DNA from: Dongibacter bovis
GTDB taxonomy: Bacteria > Bacillota > Negativicutes > Selenomonadales > Selenomonadaceae
Assembly (NCBI GenBank): GCA_902763085.1
Contig: CACWQW010000001.1
Location: 1-64,000 of the forward strand
Reading direction: 5' to 3'
Length of the DNA stretch: 64,000 nt
How positions within the stretch are numbered: the first letter of the stretch is position 1; every line of letters begins with the position of its first letter. Made by a program: the position numbers and the translations under genes. Below are positions 7,632-16,356 of this stretch, piece after piece. The notes under the pieces were generated by a model. It was not told the DNA's origin. It ran no database searches and saw only the letters and a list, made by a program, of their open reading frames with translations.

Positions 7632-7663
7632 GCGGAGCAGTCGACAGATTGCTCCGCTTTTTT
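7632..7663 (+). terminator. Rho-independent terminator after sepF
   Basis: GCGGAGCA pairs with TGCTCCGC around a short loop and is followed by T6. The ribosome site of the next gene begins immediately after the T-run. Confidence 0.85.
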
Positions 7664-7676
7664 GGAGGCTAGAAAT

Positions 7677-9113
7677 ATGGAGATCTTAGATGGAGTCCTG
7701 GAAGAGTTTCAAAAGCTGGCGGCCATCCCGCGCAAGAGCGGGGAGGAGAAGCGCGTCAGTGATTTCCTCAAGACGTATCTGACGGAGCAGGGCTTTCACG
7801 TCGTGCAGGATGAGGTGAACAACATCATCGCTGACGCGCCGGCGACGCCGGGCTTCGAGCAGGCGCCGCGCACGATCCTGCAGGGGCACATGGATATGGT
7901 CTGCGTCGCTGAGGACGGCTATGCCTATGATCCGCTGCGCGATCCCATCAAGCTCGTGCGCAGCGAGAAATACCTCGAGGCGGAGGGGACGAGCCTCGGG
8001 GCGGACGATGGCATCGGTGTCGCCGAGGGGCTCTATCTGCTCAAGCACGCTAAGGATCACGGCCCGCTCCGCCTCATCGTGACGGTGGACGAGGAGCGCG
8101 GCATGACGGGCGCCATCCATCTGGCGCCGAAGTATCTGCAGGATGCGAAGTTCCTCATCAACTGCGATTCGGAGAACTACGATGAGCTGACCGTCGGCAG
8201 TGCCGGCAGCGTGGACCTCACATTCCGTCGCGCGCTGAAATACGAGGCAGCACCGGAGGGGAAGGCGTATCGCCTCAGTGTCGGCGGCCTGCTCGGCGGT
8301 CACTCCGGCGAGCGCATCGGCGACGGCCGCGGGAATGCGCTGCGCACGCTGGCGTTCCTGCTCCAGGCGCTCTCGCGCCAGGGGCGCATCGCGCTCGCGG
8401 ACTTCCACGGCGGCAAGGCGCACAATGCGATCCCCGACACGGCGGAGGCTTGCTTCCTCACGCAGATCCCGCAGGAGGAGATCTCGCAGATCCTCACGGC
8501 GGAAAAGGAGAAATTCCTGGCCATCTACGGCGCTGTCGATCCGTCGGTGGAGTTCGTGCTGCAGGAGACGGAGGCGCCGGAGCGCGTGCTCATCCCCGGG
8601 GATGCACAGCGCCTCCTGCGCCTGCTACTGCTGCTCCATACGGGCGTCTTCGCCATGTCGACGGTCATCCCGAGCCTCGTCGAGACGAGCGCGAACCTCG
8701 GTGTCGTGCGCATGGAGGACGATGTCGTTTCCGTCGAGTATTTCCCGCGTTCCGCCGTTGACGGCAAGCTCGACGAGTTCGCGGCGGAGGCGAGGATCCT
8801 CGGTGATCTCGTGGGCTTCGAAGCGGTCGTCGGGACGAAGTCCCCGGGCTGGAAAGAGAACAAGAAGAGCGTGCTCGCGAAGATGATGGCAGAGGTCTTC
8901 GAGGAGCAGAACGGCAAGCCGATGAAGGTGGAGACGATCCATGCGGGCCTCGAGTGCGGCTGGCATTTCGGGAAGAATCCCCAGCTCGATATGGTCTCGA
9001 TCGGCGTGACGACGCAGGACATCCACAGCCCGAACGAGCGCCTTGTGCTCGCGACCGTGGAGCCGCAGGTGCGCCTCATCGAGGAGGCGCTGCGGAGAAT
9101 CGCCAAGCTCTGA
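7677..9113 (+). CDS. pepD: Beta-Ala-His (Xaa-His) dipeptidase PepD, M20 family
   Basis: This 478-residue aminoacyl-histidine dipeptidase has the dizinc M20 ligand order: LQGHMDMVC near residue 77, GTSLGADDGIGVAEGL near 108 (bridging Asp), VDEERGMTG near 140 and INCDSENYDELTVGSAG near 163. The lid domain contains LGGHSGERIGDGRGNALRTL and the C-terminal IHAGLECGWHF supplies the last histidine-containing strand. PepD cleaves carnosine and other dipeptides in the cytoplasm to supply amino acids. ATG 7677 follows GGAGG by eight bases. The gene is flanked by terminators, so it is monocistronic. Confidence 0.93.
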   Translation: MEILDGVLEEFQKLAAIPRKSGEEKRVSDFLKTYLTEQGFHVVQDEVNNIIADAPATPGFEQAPRTILQGHMDMVCVAEDGYAYDPLRDPIKLVRSEKYLEAEGTSLGADDGIGVAEGLYLLKHAKDHGPLRLIVTVDEERGMTGAIHLAPKYLQDAKFLINCDSENYDELTVGSAGSVDLTFRRALKYEAAPEGKAYRLSVGGLLGGHSGERIGDGRGNALRTLAFLLQALSRQGRIALADFHGGKAHNAIPDTAEACFLTQIPQEEISQILTAEKEKFLAIYGAVDPSVEFVLQETEAPERVLIPGDAQRLLRLLLLLHTGVFAMSTVIPSLVETSANLGVVRMEDDVVSVEYFPRSAVDGKLDEFAAEARILGDLVGFEAVVGTKSPGWKENKKSVLAKMMAEVFEEQNGKPMKVETIHAGLECGWHFGKNPQLDMVSIGVTTQDIHSPNERLVLATVEPQVRLIEEALRRIAKL

Positions 9114-9144
9114 GCCATTGCTACTTAGATGAATATGGACAGTG

Positions 9145-9178
9145 AAAGAGCCGTGCACGGTGGGTGCACGGCTCTTTT
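9145..9178. terminator. Terminator between pepD and the convergent acyltransferase gene
   Basis: AAAGAGCCGTGCAC and GTGCACGGCTCTTTT form a perfect stem with a five-base loop, with A and T tracts on either side, so it works in both directions. Confidence 0.9.
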
Positions 9179-9198
9179 GTCGTAGAAGTGATTTTGTT

Positions 9199-10362
9199 TC
9201 AGCCTCTTTTTTTCGGATAAACGCCGATGGTCGCTTCGTTGAGGAGCGGCAGGGCGCTGCCGAGGCGGCGGCAGAGGGCCGCGGCGGCGAGGGAGAGGAG
9301 GAGGACGGCGCAGTAGAAGGCGATGGCGAGTCCCCCCGTCATGATGATGCCCCGGTGTTCGAGGAAGCGCGCGAGGTAGGTGATGAAGAGCGGATGGACG
9401 AGATAGGCGAAGTAGGAATGCTTCCCCAGGAGGTGCAGCGCGGGATTGAGGACGCTTGGATAGCGCTGGTAGGTGAAGATCGTGAAGAAGAACAGCGACG
9501 CCATCAGCGTGTAGAAGATGCCCGCGGGACAGAGCTGATGGGCGGTGTTGATGCCGTCGAGCGGCGTCTGTCCCTGCGCGAGCAGCGCGTAGTAGTAGCC
9601 GAGCAGGCTCGCCATGCTCAGGTAGAACAGCACGGTAATCGCCGTGCGGCGCTCCTGCATGAAGCGATGGAACGCGTCGATGTGCACGGCGAGCCAGCCG
9701 CCGAGCAGGAAGATGAAGAGGTAGTGGAGCACCCAGTAGTTGAGCCGGTACATGAGCAGTGGCTTCAGCAGGGAGTCATCCGGCAGCCCGTAGACGTAGA
9801 GGTTGAAGGGGACGGAAAAGCTGGACCAGTAGTCGAAGAGCACCTGCAGGACGAACAGCACGCCGAGCCCGCGCAGGGTTAGACGGCGCACGAGGGCGAT
9901 CCAGAGCGGCATGAGCAGGTAGAACCAGAGCAGGATGACGAGGAAATAGAGCTGGTATTTCGCCGAGCCGAAGAAGAGCAGCCCGCAGAAGTAGAAGGGC
10001 GACGGCAGTCCGGTGCCGTAGAGCAGGCTGTCATGGAGGATGTAGAAGACCGACCAGACGAGGTAGGGGATGAGCACCGTCTTGATGCGGCGCACGTAGA
10101 AATGGCGCGCGTTAAACGGGGCGTGGATGTCGAGGTTGTAGAAGAGCCCGAAGGCGGAGATGAAGAAGAAGATTGGCACGCTGAATCGCGTGAAGATCTC
10201 GAAGAGGGCGATGAGGTGCGGATTGGCGGCCGGGTTGCTCAGATACTGCGAGCCGACATGGATGCCGATGACGCCCATCATGGAGATGCCGCGGATGTAT
10301 TCGATGGCAGCGAGGCGCGGCTTGCGTTTCCCCGCAGGCTGTGCTGCGACTGAGGATGACAT
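9199..10362 (-). CDS. Acyltransferase 3 family membrane protein
   Basis: The 387-residue product has about ten transmembrane helices. Its start is typical of the family (RLAAIEYIRGISMMGVIGIH), with the catalytic histidine near residue 34, followed by RFSVPIFFFISAFGLFY. Members O-acylate extracellular sugars, peptidoglycan or teichoic-acid-like polymers. ATG 10362 follows an AAGGAG site eleven bases upstream; a TTG at 10383 is possible but has no site. It is the last gene of a leftward operon after the SIMPL gene. The acceptor is unknown. Confidence 0.88.
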   Translation of the reverse strand: MSSSVAAQPAGKRKPRLAAIEYIRGISMMGVIGIHVGSQYLSNPAANPHLIALFEIFTRFSVPIFFFISAFGLFYNLDIHAPFNARHFYVRRIKTVLIPYLVWSVFYILHDSLLYGTGLPSPFYFCGLLFFGSAKYQLYFLVILLWFYLLMPLWIALVRRLTLRGLGVLFVLQVLFDYWSSFSVPFNLYVYGLPDDSLLKPLLMYRLNYWVLHYLFIFLLGGWLAVHIDAFHRFMQERRTAITVLFYLSMASLLGYYYALLAQGQTPLDGINTAHQLCPAGIFYTLMASLFFFTIFTYQRYPSVLNPALHLLGKHSYFAYLVHPLFITYLARFLEHRGIIMTGGLAIAFYCAVLLLSLAAAALCRRLGSALPLLNEATIGVYPKKRG

Positions 10363-10379
10363 GGGAGGGAAAACTCCTT

Positions 10380-11096
10380 TCAATCACTGAGGAGGAAGTC
10401 GATGTGCACGTTCGCCGTGAGTGTGAGACTGCCCGGCTGGATCGGCGTCGCCGCATCCTTGGCCGCGAGCATCAGGTTCGCTGCGTAGCGGCGCGTCTCA
10501 GGCAGGCCCGTGCTCTCGCTGACGGTCTGGATGCCGACGATACGCTTTCCCAGGCCCTGAGCGATGATGTCGGCTTTCTCACGGGCGTCGGCGATGGCGT
10601 TTCTGAGCGCTGCTTTGCGCAGGGCACGCGTGTCGGAGGCGGAGAAATCGAGCGAGGTGATCTCATTGGCGCCATGCGAGAGTGCCGCATCGATGACCTT
10701 GCCCGTGCGCTTGATGTCGCGGACGCAGACGAGGACGGTGTTGTCGACGGTGTAGCCGTTGATCTCATTTCGGCGTCCGTCCTCCGTGCGATAGGTCGGG
10801 CGGAAGGAATAGTTCTGCGTCTGGATGTCCTTCGCGTCGATGCCGAGCGCGGCGATGGCAGACTGGATCTGTCCCGCGATCCAGGCGTTGTCGTTCTGCG
10901 CCTTGGCGGCGTCCGCCGCGTGGGTCGTGATGCCGATGGCGACCGTCGCCTGATCCGGTGCGGCGTTGGCGCTGCCGGTGCCGTCGACGGAGAGCGTCGG
11001 CCGTGCCGGCTGCTCGGCGGCCTGCGCAGCGCAGGGCAGCAGGCAGAGGGCGAAGGCGAGGGCCAGGGCAGAGAGCGGGGAGAAGAAACGTTTCAT
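10380..11096 (-). CDS. SIMPL domain (DUF541) exported protein
   Basis: This 238-residue protein begins with a clear signal peptide (KRFFSPLSALALAFALCLLP, cleavage after AQAAE). The rest is a SIMPL/DUF541 domain: TLSVDGTGSANAAPDQATVA near residue 35, a central region with NEINGYTVDNTVLV, and the conserved end ARALRKAALRNAIADAREKA-like helix (here TRALRKAALRNAIADAREKA). BP26 of Brucella and YggE of E. coli belong here; they are periplasmic proteins of poorly known role. A good AAAGGAG site precedes the ATG. Only 17 bases separate it from the acyltransferase, so the two are co-transcribed. Confidence 0.9.
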   Translation of the reverse strand: MKRFFSPLSALALAFALCLLPCAAQAAEQPARPTLSVDGTGSANAAPDQATVAIGITTHAADAAKAQNDNAWIAGQIQSAIAALGIDAKDIQTQNYSFRPTYRTEDGRRNEINGYTVDNTVLVCVRDIKRTGKVIDAALSHGANEITSLDFSASDTRALRKAALRNAIADAREKADIIAQGLGKRIVGIQTVSESTGLPETRRYAANLMLAAKDAATPIQPGSLTLTANVHIDFLLSD

Positions 11097-11125
11097 GGGA
11101 AAGACTCCTTTCGCGTATTTGCTTG

Positions 11126-11154
11126 AAGAACGCCTGTCGCGAGGGCGGCAGGCG
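11126..11154 (-). terminator. Weak hairpin after the aminotransferase gene
   Basis: Read on the minus strand, CGCCTG and CAGGCG form a six-pair stem followed by TTCTT. The T-run is poor, so it may only reduce read-through into the SIMPL gene. Confidence 0.35.
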
Positions 11155-11166
11155 CGTGGTCTCTAG

Positions 11167-12465
11167 TTAAAGCTTCTTGGCTGTGAGGACGCGGTCGAGC
11201 TCGTCGATGACGTTGTCGAGATCGGTCTCCGTGATGACGAGTGGCGGCTGGAAGGCCATGACGTTGCGGCCTGCGCCGTTCTTGCCGATGATATAGCCGC
11301 GGTCTTTCATCTCCTCGAGCACGTCGTCGAGCAGCTCCGGCGCGGGGCTGCCGTCCGCGTGGATGAACTCCGCGCCGTCCATGAGGCCGAGGCCGCGGAC
11401 ATCGCCGATGACGGGGTGCTTCTCTGCGAGCGCGCGCAGGGCGGCGCGCAGCCGCTGGCCGAGCGTCTCGGCACGTTCTTTGAGGTGATGCTTCTCGATG
11501 TAGTCGAGGACGGCGAGCCCTGCGGTCGTCGAGACGGGGTTGCCGCCGAGCGTCGAGGCGCCGGGGCGCGTGTAGGTGTCGGCGATTTCTGGCTTGGCGA
11601 TGAACGCGGAGATCGGGAAGCCGTTGCCGAGCGCTTTCGCCATGCAGAGGATGTCCGGCGTGACGTCGTAGTTCTCGATGCCGAACATCTTGCCCGTCCG
11701 CGCGAAGCCCGTCTGTACCTCGTCGATGATGAGCAGCGTGCCGTACTGGTCGAGGATCTCCTTGACGCGGCGGAAGTATCCCTTCGGCGGCACGACGATG
11801 CCGGCGTTTCCCTGGATCGTCTCGGCGATGAAGGCGCCGGGGTGGCCGGAGGTCGCCGTCTTGATGACGTCCTCGACGGCATTGGCGCAGGCGAGGTCGC
11901 AGGTGTCCGGCTTCTTGCCGAGCGGGCAGCGGTAGCAGTAGGGATTCGGCGCGAAGTGGATGCCGCCGACGGGCGTCGGCGCCGTGCGCCACATCGTCAG
12001 GCCCGTGACGCTCATGCCGAGCTTCGTGCGACCGTGCAGCCCCTGCCGCAGCGCGATGATCTCACTGTTGCCGCGCGCGACCTCGGCGAGGAGCAGCGCG
12101 CCCTCCGTTGCCTCCGAGCCCGTGGAGCAGAAGAAGGTCTTCTGCAGGGTGCCGGGGGTGACGGCGGCGAGCCGTTCCGCGAGGTTGACGAAGTTCTCCG
12201 TGAGGTAGATGTTGCAGACGTGCTGCAGCGTCTTGGCCTGCTCCGTCGCCGGGCCGACGATGTCAGGGTTCGCGTGGCCGCAGTTCATGACGGAGACGCC
12301 GGCATAGCAGTCGAGGTATTTCTTCCCATTGCTGTCCCAGAGGTACTGCATGGACCCCTTGACGAACTGCTGCGGGTGCCGGTAGAAGTGCGCGAGGCAG
12401 GGCATGATATATTTCTTTTTCTTCTCGAGAATGGCGTCAGGGCCGAGGTAGTGTTTCTGTTGCAT
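11167..12465 (-). CDS. Class III PLP-dependent aminotransferase (AGXT2-like)
   Basis: The 432-residue protein has the class III aminotransferase layout: FFCSTGSEATEGALLLA near residue 110 (phosphate cup), LLIIDEVQTGFARTGKMFG near 245 with the PLP-binding Asp, and ILCMAKALGNGFPISAF near 275 with the Schiff-base lysine. A cysteine-rich insert NPYCYRCPLGKKPDTCDLAC near residue 170 is typical of the AGXT2-like branch. Such enzymes move amino groups from omega-amino acids such as GABA, beta-alanine or beta-aminoisobutyrate, or use alanine and glyoxylate. The substrate here is not determined. AAGGAG precedes ATG 12465, and 26 bases separate it from the U32 gene upstream, so they are probably one transcript. 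Confidence 0.87.
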   Translation of the reverse strand: MQQKHYLGPDAILEKKKKYIMPCLAHFYRHPQQFVKGSMQYLWDSNGKKYLDCYAGVSVMNCGHANPDIVGPATEQAKTLQHVCNIYLTENFVNLAERLAAVTPGTLQKTFFCSTGSEATEGALLLAEVARGNSEIIALRQGLHGRTKLGMSVTGLTMWRTAPTPVGGIHFAPNPYCYRCPLGKKPDTCDLACANAVEDVIKTATSGHPGAFIAETIQGNAGIVVPPKGYFRRVKEILDQYGTLLIIDEVQTGFARTGKMFGIENYDVTPDILCMAKALGNGFPISAFIAKPEIADTYTRPGASTLGGNPVSTTAGLAVLDYIEKHHLKERAETLGQRLRAALRALAEKHPVIGDVRGLGLMDGAEFIHADGSPAPELLDDVLEEMKDRGYIIGKNGAGRNVMAFQPPLVITETDLDNVIDELDRVLTAKKL

Positions 12466-12491
12466 GCGGATCTCCTTTCCGGGCGTTGGTG

Positions 12492-14447
12492 TCAGATGGA
12501 ATTGCGCGACTCGCGGAAGCGGTACGTGCCGATGCCGAGCGCGCGCGGCGCTGCCTCTTGGAGCGCCTGGAAGTCCGCCTCGTCCAGGGCGGGCTTTCCG
12601 TCTGCGAGGCGGTCGAGCGCCGCCCGATAAGTCTTCGTCAGGAGCGCCGTGTAGTCTGGCGTCTCGTCCTGCGCCTCGATGCGGTACGAGGCGACGCCGT
12701 TGAATTTGTCGAGGTATGGATAGAGGCAGAGGTCCTTGGCGAAGTAGATGTGGTTGCGCCCGAACTGGTCGATGCGGATGCGGTGGACCTCGCCGGCGGT
12801 GTCGCGCAGCGCGTAGTGGCGGTCCATGAGCTCCGGATGGTCGAGCTCGTTGTACTGCGGCAGGCTCATCGCCGGGAAGTTGTGGTCGCAGATCATTGTC
12901 TCATAGCTGCCGTGGACCACGACCTCAATGGGGAGGGCGGCGCTCTCGACGATCTCCCGCAGCTGCTCGAACGAGAGCTCCAGGGAGGCACAGGCCTGTA
13001 CGATGCCGTTGTCTTTCATGAAGACGGTGGCGAGGTGGTTGAAGAAGTTGAAGGAAAGGTCCGCCTGCACGGGGAGGTCCGTCAAGGTCTGCGCGAGCTT
13101 GAGCGAGCCGAGGTTGCTGACCATGATGCCATCCGGCTGCTGCGCCCACGCGGCGATCGAGGAGAAGAACTGCTCGAGCTCGCCGCATTCGCGCCGCATC
13201 GTCGTGCGCGGCGTGTTCAGCACGGCGCGCACGTGCTGTTCCTTGGCGTAGGAGATGATCTCGGCGTAGTCCGCGAGACGCCAGGGGCGCTGCGGGCGGA
13301 ACGCCTCGCCGCCGATGTAGACGACATCGGCGCCGCTCTCGATGGCGGCGCGCGCCGCGTCTGGTGTGCCGACGCGCACGGCGAGCGTGCGATGCGGGGC
13401 GTTTTCCTTCTCGATCGGCCGCTCCTGCTTCAGGATCTCATCCTGGAAGCCGGCCTCCTTCACGGCCTGCGAGAAGAAGCGCGGCTCGCGCGAGCCGTCG
13501 AAGCCAATGTCCTTCGCCGTCGGTTGGCCGAACGCGAACGTCGTCGTGAAGTCGCGGGCGCGATTGTCGTAGAGGCGCTTCCAGTCCGCCTCGTTCGGCG
13601 CGTACCCCGTCGGGTCCTCGATGTAGGCGTCGATGGCGGCGCGGTAGATCGAGACGATGCGGCGCAGGAAGGGTGCGGGGCGCATGCGGCCTTCGATCTT
13701 GAAGGAGAAGACGCCCGCCTGGATGAGTTCCGGGATCGCGCGGTACATGCACATGTCCTTGAGCGCGAGCTTGTAGGGGCCGGGGCCGTTTTCGTCAAGA
13801 CGCTTGCCGCTCTCCTCGTCGATGAGCTCATAGGCCCAGCGGCAGGGCTTGAGGCAGCGGCCGCGGTTGCCGCTCTGGCCGAAGACGACGCCGGAGTGGA
13901 TGCACTGGCCGCTCTCGGAGATGCACATGTCGCCGTGCATGAAATACTCGACCTCGATGCCCGTGCGCTCGCGGAAAAGCGCGAGCTCGGAGAGCGTCAT
14001 CTCGCGGCCGACGACGATGCGCGTGATGCCGTATTCCTTGAGTTTCTCGATGGCATGCTCGTTGTGCGTATTCATCATGACGGACGTGTGCAGCGGGATG
14101 GTGATGCCGAGCTCATGCACGAGCTCGAGCACGGCGAAGTCCTGCACGAGGAGCGCGTCCGGCCGGATTTCCTCAAGATATTGGAGATATTCCTTCAGCT
14201 GAGGAATCTCCTCGTCGCTGATGAGGTTGTTGAGCGTGATGTAGAGGCGCACATCATGGGCATGGGCGTAGTCGATGGCCTTTTTCAGCAGGGCGTCATC
14301 GAAATTGAAATCGCCCTCGTGCATGCGCATGTTGAAATGCTTGCCGCCGAGATAGACGGCATCGGCGCCGGATTCCACATCGGCGACGAGCGCGTCCCAA
14401 GTGCCGGCAGGTGCGAGGAGCTCTACGGATTTTCGCGTCAGGATCAT
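12492..14447 (-). CDS. U32-family protein with two tandem U32-like barrels
   Basis: The 651-residue product starts as a standard U32 protein (SVELLAPAGTWDALVADVES, GADAVYLGGKHFNMR). It has the conserved cysteine pattern of the family (GDMCISESGQC and GNRGRCLKPC), which in characterised relatives holds an iron-sulfur cluster, and then KIEGRMRP. From about residue 345 a second copy begins (VRVGTPDAARAAIESGADVV, YIGGEAFRP) and continues to MVSNLGSLKLAQ and VVHGSYETM. Related U32 proteins (RlhA, TrhP) hydroxylate rRNA or tRNA cytidine or uridine, so an RNA-modification role is more likely than proteolysis. ATG 14447 was chosen because AAGAGGT lies ten bases upstream; the reading frame stays open to 14567. 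Confidence 0.85.
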   Translation of the reverse strand: MILTRKSVELLAPAGTWDALVADVESGADAVYLGGKHFNMRMHEGDFNFDDALLKKAIDYAHAHDVRLYITLNNLISDEEIPQLKEYLQYLEEIRPDALLVQDFAVLELVHELGITIPLHTSVMMNTHNEHAIEKLKEYGITRIVVGREMTLSELALFRERTGIEVEYFMHGDMCISESGQCIHSGVVFGQSGNRGRCLKPCRWAYELIDEESGKRLDENGPGPYKLALKDMCMYRAIPELIQAGVFSFKIEGRMRPAPFLRRIVSIYRAAIDAYIEDPTGYAPNEADWKRLYDNRARDFTTTFAFGQPTAKDIGFDGSREPRFFSQAVKEAGFQDEILKQERPIEKENAPHRTLAVRVGTPDAARAAIESGADVVYIGGEAFRPQRPWRLADYAEIISYAKEQHVRAVLNTPRTTMRRECGELEQFFSSIAAWAQQPDGIMVSNLGSLKLAQTLTDLPVQADLSFNFFNHLATVFMKDNGIVQACASLELSFEQLREIVESAALPIEVVVHGSYETMICDHNFPAMSLPQYNELDHPELMDRHYALRDTAGEVHRIRIDQFGRNHIYFAKDLCLYPYLDKFNGVASYRIEAQDETPDYTALLTKTYRAALDRLADGKPALDEADFQALQEAAPRALGIGTYRFRESRNSI

Positions 14448-14527
14448 GAAAACAATGACCTCTTTTCTTACGTTTTTCATATCCTCCGCCAGCAAGGATC
14501 CTTTTGGCGGATGATGGTTCTTTTTTG

Positions 14528-14567
14528 TCCTGCTTTTTAGTATAGCAGGAATGGAGAAGGCGGGCAA
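14528..14567 (-). promoter_or_regulatory. Promoter of the U32 operon, covered by a palindrome
   Basis: On the minus strand TTGCCC (14562-14567) and TATACT (14539-14544) are 17 bp apart, with an extended TGC in front of the -10. The palindrome TCCTGCT-N9-AGCAGGA (14528-14550) is centred on the -10 box, which is where a repressor would block polymerase. It has no T-run in a place that would suggest a terminator. Confidence 0.55.
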
Positions 14568-14586
14568 TACAACCGGGGGCGATGTA

Positions 14587-14615
14587 TTGCTTAAAGCCGG
14601 GAAGTGTAGTATGAT
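14587..14615 (+). promoter_or_regulatory. Promoter of the 14702 operon
   Basis: TTGCTT (14587-14592) and TATGAT (14610-14615) are 17 bp apart. The leader that follows contains the inverted repeat CTCCCGC / GCGGGAG (about 14642-14666), which could shape the 5' end of the transcript. It is divergent from the U32 promoter. Confidence 0.55.
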
Positions 14616-14701
14616 GAAAATTATCTATGATAACGTCGCCTCCCGCTTGTCGTTTTGGCGGGAGACGGTGTCGCTACAGGGAAGTCGAGGAGGATGCGGG
14701 T

Positions 14702-15577
14702 TTGCTGGAACGGTTGAATTTCAAGATGGAAGAGCAGGCGCTGACGGCAGCTGTCGTCGTGCGCGGGCGTCAGGTCTTTTTCGCTTGCTGGCATGGGGAA
14801 GCGCCGCAGGGCGGTCCGACCTGGAGGCCGCTGGAGAACGGGCGCCGGTTCCTGCGCCGCCTCGAGCGCGTGCATCTCTCCCAGTGGAAGAAGCTCTATC
14901 GCGCGGAGAGCGAGGAGGAAGCCGTGAGCGAGTGGCAGCTCGCGCTCTCCGATGGCGGCGTGCGGCGCGTCATCAAGGGGAACGCCTATCCCGAGAACTG
15001 GGCGGCGTTTGTCGACGTGATGAACGAGCTGCCGGGGCTCGCGTTGCCGAAGGTGAATCAGGTCGAGGTGATCCAGATCCTCTACGAAGGCGCGCTGCTG
15101 CCCGTGCCGGGGAATGTCTACGCGCCGCGTCAGACGGGCGGCGTGCTCGTCGAGAAGCTCGCCATCAACCGCGGCAAGCACATCCTCATCCTCACGCGGC
15201 ATAAGCAGCGGTTCGGCACAGAGCGCCATGCGTTCGACTCCATCCGCAATATTCCCCTGCTCCTGAAACGCGTAGACGGGGCACTCACGGAGCTTTCCAC
15301 CCTGCCCAGGGCCCGCGTGGGGGAGCGCTTCGGCGAGGTCGAGGGCGAGCATCTGGAACTGAAACTCATGCGGCGTACGGGCGAGGAGACGCAGATCGCC
15401 TTCGGTGAACGCAGCACTTGGCCGGCGTGCCTGCGCGCGCTCCTCAAGGAAATCGCCGTGCTCACGTACGACGTGAAGAGCGAGCTGCTCCAGCCGGCAC
15501 GCAGCGAGATGCCGGTGACCGACGCGTCTGCCGCGACGGTGACCGCCGGCGAAGGAGAGGGGGCGATGCCGGAATGA
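14702..15577 (+). CDS. Conserved-looking protein of unknown function
   Basis: I do not recognise this 291-residue protein. TTG 14702 was chosen because GAGGAGG at 14687-14693 lies eight bases upstream. It is soluble, with no signal peptide or membrane helix. The middle (PKVNQVEVIQILYEGALLPV, RQTGGVLVEKLAINRGKHIL) looks like mixed alpha/beta, and the last 25 residues are a low-complexity Thr/Ala/Glu tail. Its stop overlaps the exonuclease III start as ATGA, so the two are translationally coupled. A role near DNA repair or nucleotide chemistry is only guilt by association. Confidence 0.75.
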   Translation: MLERLNFKMEEQALTAAVVVRGRQVFFACWHGEAPQGGPTWRPLENGRRFLRRLERVHLSQWKKLYRAESEEEAVSEWQLALSDGGVRRVIKGNAYPENWAAFVDVMNELPGLALPKVNQVEVIQILYEGALLPVPGNVYAPRQTGGVLVEKLAINRGKHILILTRHKQRFGTERHAFDSIRNIPLLLKRVDGALTELSTLPRARVGERFGEVEGEHLELKLMRRTGEETQIAFGERSTWPACLRALLKEIAVLTYDVKSELLQPARSEMPVTDASAATVTAGEGEGAMPE

Positions 15578-16356
15578 AGATGATCTCCTGGAACGTCAAC
15601 GGCCTGCGCGCCTGCCTGAAAAAGGGATTCATGGAGTCGTTCCGCGCCCTCGATGCGGATATCTTCGCGCTGCAGGAAACGAAGATGCAGCCCGGTCAGG
15701 CGATTCTCGATCTGCCGGGCTATGCGCAGTACTGGAACAGTGCCGAGAAGAAAGGCTACTCTGGTACCGCCGTGTTTACGCGGCGCGCGCCGCTCTCCGT
15801 CACGAACGGCATCGGCGTGGAAGCGCATGACCACGAGGGGCGCGTCATCACGCTGGAGTTCCCTTCGTTCTATTTCGTGACGGTGTATACGCCGAATTCC
15901 CAGCGGCAGCTCGAGCGCCTCGCGTATCGCCTGACATGGGAGGATGCGTTCCGCGCCTATCTCCTGTCGCTCGACGAGAAGAAGCCCGTCGTCGTCTGCG
16001 GCGATCTCAATGTCGCCTATGCGGAGATCGACTTGAAGAACCCCAAGACGAACCATCACAATGCGGGCTTCACCGATGAGGAGCGCGCGAAGTTCACGGA
16101 GCTGCTCGAGTCGGGGTTCCTCGATACGTTCCGCACGCTCTACCCGGAGCGCACCGGCATCTATACGTGGTGGTCCTATCTGCGCAAGGCGCGGCTCACG
16201 AATGCAGGGTGGCGGATCGATTACTTCCTGACCTCGCAACGCCTGCGCCCGTCCATCGTCGACGCCGTCATCCACAACGAAATCTTCGGCAGCGATCACT
16301 GCCCCGTGGGATTGGAGATCCATGATGAAGAATCCGCTTCATTATCAACTTTCTGA
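15574..16356 (+). CDS. xth: Exodeoxyribonuclease III (AP endonuclease)
   Basis: The 260-residue product is a complete member of the ExoIII/AP endonuclease family. Visible motifs are MKMISWNVNGLRA at the start, DIFALQETKMQP near residue 30 (metal-binding Glu), GYSGTAVFTRRAP near 65, TVYTPNSQ near 105, VVVCGDLNVAYAEIDL near 145, WRIDYFLTS near 215, and the catalytic end GSDHCPVGLEI. It cuts DNA at abasic sites in base excision repair and removes 3' blocks. It is coupled to the unknown gene upstream and overlapped by the C39-like gene downstream. Confidence 0.95.
   Translation: MKMISWNVNGLRACLKKGFMESFRALDADIFALQETKMQPGQAILDLPGYAQYWNSAEKKGYSGTAVFTRRAPLSVTNGIGVEAHDHEGRVITLEFPSFYFVTVYTPNSQRQLERLAYRLTWEDAFRAYLLSLDEKKPVVVCGDLNVAYAEIDLKNPKTNHHNAGFTDEERAKFTELLESGFLDTFRTLYPERTGIYTWWSYLRKARLTNAGWRIDYFLTSQRLRPSIVDAVIHNEIFGSDHCPVGLEIHDEESASLSTF

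Noticed and set aside
12486-14540. Plus-strand open frame of 684 codons over the U32 gene
   Set aside because: It is the mirror of a clear U32 protein with family motifs; no motifs on the plus strand.
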